NCBI GenBank assembly: GCA_963578655.1
Contig: CAUZEB010000030.1
Span: forward strand, 1-15,055
DNA from: CAUZEB01 sp963578655
GTDB taxonomy: Bacteria > Chloroflexota > Dehalococcoidia > Lucifugimonadales > CAUZEB01
Reading direction: 5' to 3'
DNA length: 15,055 nucleotides
Shown: piece after piece, positions 8,074 through 13,877 of the stretch
How positions within the stretch are numbered: position 1 is the stretch's first letter
Layout of the letters: every line of letters begins with the position of its first letter
Position numbers and translations under genes: made by a program
The notes under the pieces: generated by a model
Told to the model about the DNA's origin: nothing
What the model saw: only the letters and a program-made list of their open reading frames with translations
Databases searched by the model: none

Positions 8074-9828
8074 ATGACTATCGGACATCCTTATGAGGAT
8101 AAGTCCGGCCAGAAACTTTCTGTAGAATCTGGCGCGGATGTCTTTATCGAAGTGCTTAATGCGAACGGAGTTAAGGTTCTCTTTATCAACTCGGGAACTG
8201 ACACCTTCCCAATTCAGGAAACAATTGCAAAATTTGAAGCACAAGGCAAGATCATTCCAAGGGTTGTTTTGTGCCCCGATGAAGCTACCGCTGTGGCAGC
8301 TGCTCACGGATATTTCGTTGCTACGAGAGAAGTTCAAGTAGTCCTAGTACATGTTGATGCTGGAACATTAAATCTGGGTGGGAATATGCATGACGCCCAG
8401 AGAGGTCGTGCCGGTATCGTAGTTTGTGCTGGTAGAGCACCTATGACTTTTGAAGGGGAAATGCCAGGCACACGCTCCATGAATATTCATTGGACTCAGG
8501 AACAGCTGGATCAAGCAGGGATCCTTCGTAACTTTACAAAATGGGACTATGAAACTAGGCGGCCGGAAAATATTCAGCATGTCATTCAACGAGCCTTTCA
8601 AGTTGCGTCTTCAGAACCACCTGGCCCAGTCTATGTAACCATGCCTAGAGAAGTTTTAATGGAGAAAATAACAGAGGTTGTTATTCCATCAGCAAATCGG
8701 TTTAACTCTTTGGTTACTCCTCAAGCTGACGCGTCCGCAATAGAAGAAATAGCAGACGCGTTGATTAATGCGCGAAGTCCGTTAATTATAACTGGTCAAT
8801 CAGGAAGAAATTATTCCACAGTGGATTCAATGATAGAATTAGCTGAAACTGTAGGATCCCCAGTTGTCTCTGAACCAGTACATATGAATTTCCCCAGTAC
8901 GCATCCTATGTACGCCGGTATAAATTCTCAACCTTATATCGAGACAGCCGATGTCATTCTTAGTGTTGATCAGGATGTACCGTATATTCCAGCTAACGGT
9001 TCACCTATGAAAGGTGCAAAAATATTTCATATTGATATCGATCCAATAAAGCCAACGATCCCACTTTGGGTTTTTCCGTACGATCATATTGTGCACGCCG
9101 ACTCGTCTAAGGCTATCCCTTTATTGATAAAAGTTCTCAACCGCAAAATGGGACCATCAGATAGTGCTCGAGTTGATGAACGATATCAACTTATACGGGA
9201 GAGCCACGAGAAAGAATATATGGAATCTATCCATCTAGCTCAAAGCCACGAGAAAAACAACAAAATTACTCCCGAATATCTCAGCTATTGTATCAATGAA
9301 ATGACAGCAGAAAGTGCTGCTGTCATAGATGAATGCGTCACCAATGGTAAACATGTTTCTAATTATGTGAGGCGAAGTAAACCAGGAACTTATTTTAAGA
9401 GCGGGGGATCAAGCTTAGGATGGGGGTTGGGAGCAGCTATGGGGATTAAATTAGCTGATCAAGAGCGTATGGTTATAGCAACAGTGGGTGATGGAGCCTT
9501 CATATACGGTTGTCCGACTTCAACACTGTGGGCTTCCGATGTTTATAATGCTCCCTTTCTCACCATAATATATAACAATCAGATCCATAACGCTCCACGA
9601 GAATCTCTGAATGCGGGTTATCCAGACAGTTATGCTAAGAGAACGAATAACTGGGTAGGAATGGGATTAGGGCCGTCGGTTGATTTCGCTTTACTAGCAA
9701 AAGCTTGTCGAGCATATGGGGAAACGGTCGTTAAGCCATTGCAAGTAAGGTCGGCACTAATGAGGGGTTTGAGTGAGGTGAGATCCGGTAGATCGGCAGT
9801 TATAGATGTTCGTTTGGAGATGACTTAG
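8074..9828 (+). CDS. Thiamine diphosphate-dependent enzyme, acetolactate synthase/2-keto-acid decarboxylase type
   Basis: 584 residues with the three-domain order of the POX/ALS superfamily: Pyr domain (about 15-190), central domain (about 215-355) and PP domain (about 395-584). CPDEATAVAAAHGY holds the conserved Glu (E70) that activates the ThDP aminopyrimidine. VGDGAFIYG to YNN (472-502) is the GDG-x(about 26)-NN Mg/ThDP-diphosphate motif. It would cleave or join next to a 2-keto acid carbonyl. The protein is not an obvious biosynthetic IlvB: there is no small subunit or ilv neighbour, and the company is catabolic. A decarboxylase or carboligase for the product of the upstream enolase-type enzyme is a reasonable inference. 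GGGAG (8056-8060) and TGAGAG lie before the ATG. The gene ends 24 nt from the convergent epimerase gene. Confidence 0.9.
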   Translation: MTIGHPYEDKSGQKLSVESGADVFIEVLNANGVKVLFINSGTDTFPIQETIAKFEAQGKIIPRVVLCPDEATAVAAAHGYFVATREVQVVLVHVDAGTLNLGGNMHDAQRGRAGIVVCAGRAPMTFEGEMPGTRSMNIHWTQEQLDQAGILRNFTKWDYETRRPENIQHVIQRAFQVASSEPPGPVYVTMPREVLMEKITEVVIPSANRFNSLVTPQADASAIEEIADALINARSPLIITGQSGRNYSTVDSMIELAETVGSPVVSEPVHMNFPSTHPMYAGINSQPYIETADVILSVDQDVPYIPANGSPMKGAKIFHIDIDPIKPTIPLWVFPYDHIVHADSSKAIPLLIKVLNRKMGPSDSARVDERYQLIRESHEKEYMESIHLAQSHEKNNKITPEYLSYCINEMTAESAAVIDECVTNGKHVSNYVRRSKPGTYFKSGGSSLGWGLGAAMGIKLADQERMVIATVGDGAFIYGCPTSTLWASDVYNAPFLTIIYNNQIHNAPRESLNAGYPDSYAKRTNNWVGMGLGPSVDFALLAKACRAYGETVVKPLQVRSALMRGLSEVRSGRSAVIDVRLEMT

Positions 9829-9852
9829 CAAGTGAGGCAGGAAGTTTGGGAA

Positions 9853-10794
9853 TTATGTATCGAGCGTTTGTAGTCCAGCTTCTTTACGTGCTTCGTTAAT
9901 GTGGTAAAGGATTCTTGATCTAAGGGGTGGTAATTCGTATCCTATATCAGCGAGCATACGGCTGCTGTCTAGCTTGTAAAGGTGAGGAAGCAATTTTTCG
10001 CCTGTTGTGATCTGGGCGTCTGGCAATATGCTTTTCACTGTATCAACCATGTCACCTACCGTTGCTATGTGACCACCACTTATATACACGGGATGTTTCA
10101 AAGCTTTGCTAAAGGTAGCGCGCACAAATATTTCTGCCGCATCTTCTGCGTGAATCATCGAAGACGGGAAACTACGGTCGAAGGGTATATCGATTGGTTT
10201 GCCAACGGCTGGTAGTGACATCAATAGACCTCCTATCATACCTGTGGCTCCGGTCTTTCGACCGTGTCCAAATACGGTACATATACGAATTCCACGAAGG
10301 TCTAGACCATATTTTGATGTGTAATTGGCCGCTGAGAAATCATTCGCGAATTTAGTCATACCATATAGGTTAGTCGGATTTGGAACATCATCTTCATTGA
10401 TTGGGTTTTCACCGTAGTATTCTTGGGGACCGTAAACCGATATAGAGCTTGCGTAAATCACCCTTTCTATACTAGTCCAACGTGCAACTTCAAAAACATT
10501 GTTTGTTCCTTGTATATTTACCAGCATACCAAAGTGGGGACGATCCTCACTGGCTGGTGGTAGTAAAGCTCCCATATGGATAATTTTGTGAACTTTGTGT
10601 GTGATTATCGCCTCTAGCAGATGTGGGATCTGTGTGACATCTCCTCTGTAGATTTGCAGTTTGTCGAGTTGATCATATAAATTTAAACCAGGGGGAGCAA
10701 TGTCAAAGCAAACTACATCTTCTCCACGACTGATTAATTTACGTATGATCCTGGCGCCTATGAAACCGGTTCCACCTGTAACCATTATTGACAT
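9853..10794 (-). CDS. NAD-dependent epimerase/dehydratase (extended SDR)
   Basis: 313 residues with a Rossmann fold. VTGGTGFIGARI (5-16) is the GxxGxxG dinucleotide motif, and D31 at the end of beta-2 favours NAD over NADP. The active site is S116/S117 in YASSISVYG with Y144-x-x-x-K148 in NLYGMTK. FGHGRKTG and HAEDAAEIFV follow the pattern of UDP-hexose-type epimerases, but many members of this group act as dehydrogenases of sugars, lactols or hydroxy acids, so the substrate is open. The gene is 73 nt downstream of the phosphotriesterase-like gene on the same strand, and the two are probably co-transcribed. The Shine-Dalgarno is weak (AGGCAG) before the ATG at 10794. Confidence 0.9.
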   Translation of the reverse strand: MSIMVTGGTGFIGARIIRKLISRGEDVVCFDIAPPGLNLYDQLDKLQIYRGDVTQIPHLLEAIITHKVHKIIHMGALLPPASEDRPHFGMLVNIQGTNNVFEVARWTSIERVIYASSISVYGPQEYYGENPINEDDVPNPTNLYGMTKFANDFSAANYTSKYGLDLRGIRICTVFGHGRKTGATGMIGGLLMSLPAVGKPIDIPFDRSFPSSMIHAEDAAEIFVRATFSKALKHPVYISGGHIATVGDMVDTVKSILPDAQITTGEKLLPHLYKLDSSRMLADIGYELPPLRSRILYHINEARKEAGLQTLDT

Positions 10795-10867
10795 GACATA
10801 CTGCCTACATTAATTGTGCTGAGGATTCTGTATTCCTGATATTTGAGCATCATACAGTGGTCCTGGT

Positions 10868-11848
10868 TTATAATCCTTCTCCAGATAAAAGGCGACGGGA
10901 ATTCTCCAACATAATCGTATTGAATTGTTCTTCAGTCATTCCGATTTCGTCCTGTAGCATCGGAAGTGCTTCTGTAGACAGAAAGTCATAACCGGTTCCT
11001 CCGTAGGTATGCCAGTCATGAGTGTAGCAAACGTCGTGAGAAAAGATCAGATTGTTAATCAGGCCTGCGTCGATAATCTTCTTTATGTGTTGGAGAGTTC
11101 TTTTTTTATCATAGGGATTCGCATTTTTCAGATTGCCCATTCTATCATATGAAATATATGCACCTCTACGGGCGATTTCTGCATGGTATTTATGCCTTGG
11201 AAAGCTTCCTGAGTGAGCCAGTACCACTCTCCGTAAGTCAACGCCTTCTTGTTCGAGTACATCCAATTGATCAAGCCCTTGGGTGCCTCGGGTTGCGTGT
11301 GTTCCCAGTGCGACATTAGTTTTTATCTGGGCCCGTGCTGCGGCTCGCAAAACCCGTTCTTCAATTGCGGATAGCCAATTGAAGTGAGCTCCTATCTCTC
11401 CTATGAAACCTGCTCGTATATTCGTACCATCGATACCCTCTGTTAAATCCCTCAGCATTTCCTCTGCTATTTCATCAGTTTTCATTCTCCATAGTCTTTG
11501 TGGGTAGTAAGTTTCGCGGTACCATCCACAGCCTAGTATAATGTTAAGCCCTGTCTTCTCCGACATTTGTTTGACAGCTTCCGCGTGTTTCAGATGATTA
11601 AGGTCTTCATCTATTAGTAGGTCGTGATCGTTTTCCCTCAGACCCCCAGAAGTCTGGTCAACCAAAGTCACACCACCTGCGTCTTTATATCGTTGTAGTT
11701 CCAGTTCAGCGACATCTAGGTCATTCATGTAATTGCCACCTACCCAAGCGTCCGGCATCAAATCCAAGAATATATGCTCGTGAGCTAGCGTAAAACCGAG
11801 ATCATCGGCCGATATTGGTCCTGTAACGGTCATAATTTCATTTGGCAT
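10868..11848 (-). CDS. Phosphotriesterase family metal-dependent hydrolase
   Basis: Amidohydrolase-superfamily TIM barrel of the phosphotriesterase group, 326 residues. LAHEHIF supplies H23 and H25, LGTHATRG H184, VLAHSGS H212 and FSHDVCYTHDW D272. The residue that bridges the two metals is Glu (E151 in GFIGEIG) rather than the carbamylated Lys of true phosphotriesterases. This is the arrangement of E. coli PHP and related proteins. The family context suggests a lactonase or carboxylic-ester hydrolase rather than organophosphate degradation. The start is supported by AAGGAG (complement of 11857-11862) 8 nt before the ATG. It heads a two-gene unit with the downstream epimerase; a sugar- or lactone-processing pair is a fair but unproven reading. 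It is divergent from the selenoprotein candidate at 12121. Confidence 0.92.
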   Translation of the reverse strand: MPNEIMTVTGPISADDLGFTLAHEHIFLDLMPDAWVGGNYMNDLDVAELELQRYKDAGGVTLVDQTSGGLRENDHDLLIDEDLNHLKHAEAVKQMSEKTGLNIILGCGWYRETYYPQRLWRMKTDEIAEEMLRDLTEGIDGTNIRAGFIGEIGAHFNWLSAIEERVLRAAARAQIKTNVALGTHATRGTQGLDQLDVLEQEGVDLRRVVLAHSGSFPRHKYHAEIARRGAYISYDRMGNLKNANPYDKKRTLQHIKKIIDAGLINNLIFSHDVCYTHDWHTYGGTGYDFLSTEALPMLQDEIGMTEEQFNTIMLENSRRLLSGEGL

Positions 11849-11902
11849 AGCAGAATCTCCTTAGATACTCTTAAGTCACAGTACAAATTCCTTGGACAGA
11901 CG

Positions 11903-11955
11903 GTACCATGACTTTGACATGTGGTCAAATTGCTTCCAAGAACTTGATCATGGAC
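11903..11955. promoter_or_regulatory. Nested inverted repeats in the divergent intergenic region
   Basis: The inner repeat is TTTGAC-atgtg-GTCAAA (11913-11929, 6-bp arms). An outer pair, GGTACCATGA (11903-11911) and TCATGGACC (11948-11955), is complementary apart from one bulged base. The site lies about 55-105 nt upstream of the phosphotriesterase-like gene, in its promoter region, and about 170 nt before the selenoprotein candidate. An operator for a dimeric repressor is the simplest reading. No regulator gene is in the window. Confidence 0.4.
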
Positions 11956-12049
11956 CAGATGAAATCATAACTTAAGTACATCATGCCCTGTAAAATCCCT
12001 ACTATTATTTGGAGCAAGCCTTACGGGGCAACTCATAAAAGAATATAAG

Positions 12050-12093
12050 CAAGCAGGTTTTGACTTTCTGCTTGTAGGTTCGTAGAATCTACG
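12050..12093 (+). promoter_or_regulatory. Strong sigma70-type promoter overlapped by two inverted repeats
   Basis: TTGACT (12060-12065), a 17-nt spacer and TAGAAT (12083-12088) each match consensus at 5 of 6 positions. The start point would be near 12095, about 25 nt before the ATG at 12121. CAAGCAG (12050-12056) and CTGCTTG (12068-12074) form an inverted repeat that brackets the -35. CGTAGA-a-TCTACG (12081-12093) is a 13-bp dyad lying over the -10. Both are where a repressor would block RNA polymerase, so the DsbA-like/rnc transcript may be regulated. No sigma-factor or regulator identity can be read. Confidence 0.55.
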
Positions 12094-12106
12094 TAAAATG
12101 AAATAT

Positions 12107-12111
12107 AGGAG
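12107..12111 (+). promoter_or_regulatory. Ribosome binding site that sets the start upstream of the in-frame TGA
   Basis: AGGAG ends 9 nt before the ATG at 12121, an ordinary bacterial spacing. The later in-frame GTG at 12184, which would be the first start after the TGA, has no Shine-Dalgarno before it. This decides in favour of translation starting at 12121 and meeting the TGA at codon 14. Confidence 0.65.
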
Positions 12112-12120
12112 AATACTAAA

Positions 12121-12756
12121 ATGGATGTAATAACTTTCGCAGTTTTTGGTGATTATGCCTGACCATGGGTATACAATGCAGCCGTGTGGCTGGATAGGGT
12201 TAAAAATGCTTATGGAAGTAGGTTGGTAGTGACCTGGAGGAACTTCTGCCTAGAGCAAATAAACAGCACCGAGGATCCCGATTGGAGAGTCTGGGAACAA
12301 CAAGATCTAACACAAAGACGTTCACTTATAGCTGCTATATCAGGCGAGGCAGCAAAAAAACAAGGTATTGAACACTTTGAAAAGTTTCATTTAGCTCTCT
12401 TGACAGCTCGCCACGGAGGCAATGGTAGAATAGCTTTGAATGAAATAGAGCCCATGATTGATTTGGCAGGAAAAGTGGGGTTAGATATTGTCAAGTTTAA
12501 ACGAGATCTAATGGATCCTCAATTGCTTGAGGTCATTGGGAATGATCATAAAGATGCAGTCGAAAACCATGGGGTGTTTGGCACTCCAACCTTCTTGTTC
12601 AAGAATGGCTTTGCGGCTTATTTGAAGACTTTCATACCCCCTGAAGAAGATTCTATCGAGGCATTCAAACATTTCGTGGCTATATCTTCTGAAAGGTCGT
12701 ATATCGGAGAATTGAAGCGTCCACAGCCTCCTTGGCCAAAAGGTGCATTGACCTAA
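12121..12756 (+). CDS. Probable selenocysteine-containing DsbA/FrnE-like thioredoxin-fold oxidoreductase
   Basis: 211 codons with a TGA at codon 14 (12160-12162). Read through, the N-terminus is a beta strand (DVITFAVFGDYA) followed by U-P-W-V. This is the place of the CPWC or CPWx active-site motif at the start of helix 1 in DsbA/FrnE-like proteins. GVFGTPTF (151-158) is the conserved cis-Pro loop that faces the active site. The length fits the family, and the frame is otherwise open and well conserved. The second active-site Cys is Val here; C43 is the only other Cys and might resolve. The protein is probably a cytoplasmic thiol/selenol redox enzyme or peroxidase-like protein; no signal peptide is seen. 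Support for Sec comes from TGA at the catalytic Cys, the Shine-Dalgarno and promoter upstream, and a SECIS-like hairpin downstream. The alternatives are a pseudogene or a TGC-to-TGA error. The rnc gene follows after 19 nt. Confidence 0.75.
12160..12198 (+). promoter_or_regulatory. Candidate bacterial SECIS element
   Basis: Directly after the TGA, CAGCC (12179-12183) and GGCUG (12188-12192) form a 5-bp GC-rich stem closed by the loop GUGU. Two more pairs (AU/AU) lie beyond a single G-G mismatch. The loop begins 21 nt after the TGA. Bacterial SECIS elements have a short stem-loop within the coding region roughly 16-37 nt after the UGA, with a G at the start of the apical loop (in E. coli fdhF about 18 nt, loop GGUCU). 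Both conditions hold here. It would bind SelB with Sec-tRNA. I could not compute a folding energy. Confidence 0.6.
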
Positions 12757-12775
12757 ATTTGTATGATGGAATTCC

Positions 12776-13483
12776 ATGTATAGAGTGAACGAATTAGAGG
12801 AAGTTTTGGACCTTTCATTTCAAAACAAGGAACTATTGAAACTTGCTCTGGTGCACACCTCCTATTTGAATGAAAACTCTGAATTAGTTCTAGAATCCAA
12901 TGAGAGGCTAGAATTTTTGGGCGACGCGCTGATTGGTTTGATAATCGCGAGCGAACTTTACCGACGTCATCCTGGATTACAAGAAGGATATCTTACTCGT
13001 TGGCGTTCTGAATTAGTAAAAACCGAAACACTAGCTGACGTCGCTCAATCCTTATCATTGGGTCGTTATTTGTTGTTGGGAAGAGGTGAGCAAAGCAATG
13101 GAGGAAGATCAAGGGAATCGAATTTAGCTGCTGCTTTTGAGGCTCTTCTTGGTTCTTTGTTTTTGGACTCGGGATTCGATGCTGTGAACGAATTCGTCCT
13201 AAAAGTAATGTCAGAAAGACTTTCGTTCGTTGACCAAAACATTTCTATTAATAATCCTAAATCTACTCTCCAAGAATTTTCTCAAGAGATGGGATCCGGA
13301 GTTCCTGTTTACAAAGTAGTGAGTTCCAAGGGTGAAAGTCATTCTCCCATTTTTGAAGTAGAAGTCCTTGTCGCAGACAAGCTTGTAGGAAGAGGAATTG
13401 GACATCGCAAGTCGATAGCTGAGCAAAATGCTGCCAATGAGGCTTTGACGAATCTTAAGGCGAACAATCGAAAAATTAATTAA
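12776..13483 (+). CDS. rnc: Ribonuclease III
   Basis: Double-strand-specific endoribonuclease that processes rRNA precursors and regulates mRNAs; 235 residues, normal length. The N-terminal catalytic domain (1-150) carries the signature NERLEFLGDA (42-51) with E43, E46 and D50, and E70. A flexible link leads to the dsRNA-binding domain (about 160-230: NPKSTLQEFSQ, GIGHRKSIAEQNAANEAL). The metal-ligand Asp (E. coli D114, LADTVEALIG) is Ala here (LAAAFEALLG, A119), while the key Glu (E122; E. coli E117) is kept. The ATG at 12776 is the first start after an in-frame stop; the Shine-Dalgarno is poor, so translation may be coupled to the DsbA-like gene ending 19 nt upstream. Directly behind the stop codon lies a hydrolase remnant. 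Confidence 0.95.
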   Translation: MYRVNELEEVLDLSFQNKELLKLALVHTSYLNENSELVLESNERLEFLGDALIGLIIASELYRRHPGLQEGYLTRWRSELVKTETLADVAQSLSLGRYLLLGRGEQSNGGRSRESNLAAAFEALLGSLFLDSGFDAVNEFVLKVMSERLSFVDQNISINNPKSTLQEFSQEMGSGVPVYKVVSSKGESHSPIFEVEVLVADKLVGRGIGHRKSIAEQNAANEALTNLKANNRKIN

Positions 13484-13484
13484 C

Positions 13485-13811
13485 GTTTTCCCGGAAGGTG
13501 TAGGTATAAATCTAAGCTATGGTATCGTGAGGAGAGGTATCGTTCTGGATATGACAATCCTATTTTACTAGAGCCTGGATTGTCATATGAATACACGATT
13601 AATTTAACTCAGGCTAAGTGTATCGTTCGGTATTGGACATAAATTTAGGTTAGATATATCGAGTTCCGATTTCCTTCATTTCGACCAAAATCAAAATACC
13701 GGACGAGAGTTTTGGTGTGATCAGGGGTTGAGAATGGCTAATCAAGTTGTTTTTCACGATAATGAACATCTTTCCAGATTAATTCTACCAATTATATCTA
13801 AAACCTTTTAA
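13485..13811 (+). pseudogene. Frameshifted C-terminal remnant of a second CocE/NonD hydrolase
   Basis: This stretch has no intact gene, but its conceptual translation follows the last 107 or so residues of the hydrolase at 6330-8027. In frame 0 (13485-13529) VFPEGVGINLSYGIV matches VHPNGYAVNLCDGII. In a shifted frame (13532-about 13625) ERYRSGYDNPILLEPGLSYE matches GRYRESTSQQQLLAPGEAYE. Back in the first frame (from 13626) FGIGHKFRLDISSSDF and VVFHDNEHLSRLILPI match FLKGHRIRVDISSSNF and NVFHDSLHPSHILLPV, ending in TAA. In the last segment about half of 59 residues are identical. There are at least two frameshifts and no start or catalytic triad. DNA identity is too low for a recent copy, so this is the tail of an older, diverged paralog whose first 450 or so residues are gone. 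The homology starts 2 nt after the rnc stop. Confidence 0.85.
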
Positions 13812-13848
13812 CGCGAAGCTTATAAGATGAAAACCTGTAGAATGGGGT

Positions 13849-13877
13849 GGCGTCCATGTCTATAATTATAGGACGCC
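13849..13877. terminator. Hairpin at the 3' end of the CoA-transferase gene
   Basis: GGCGTCC (13849-13855) and GGACGCC (13871-13877) form a 7-bp stem around a 15-nt AT-rich loop, overlapping the last codons and stop of the minus-strand CoA-transferase gene. There is no T tract on either strand, so it is a weak candidate for termination. It may protect or separate the converging transcripts. Confidence 0.3.

Noticed and set aside
7864..8337. Minus-strand open frame of 157 codons spanning the hydrolase/ThDP junction
   Set aside because: It overlaps two well-supported genes on the other strand and shows no domain.
11960..12048. A tRNA or small RNA between the phosphotriesterase-like gene and the promoter
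   Set aside because: No cloverleaf, T-loop consensus or strong hairpin followed by a T tract was found.
12121..12162. The TGA as a simple pseudogene mutation
   Set aside because: Not excluded, but less likely: it hits exactly the catalytic Cys codon, the rest of the frame has no other lesion, and the start signals are preserved.
12184..12756. A shorter 190-residue protein starting at the GTG at 12184
   Set aside because: No Shine-Dalgarno precedes it, it would lack the first beta strand and active site of the thioredoxin fold, and the real ribosome binding site and promoter lie before 12121.
13211..13426. Minus-strand frame inside rnc
   Set aside because: It is antisense to the RNase III dsRNA-binding domain and has no motif of its own.
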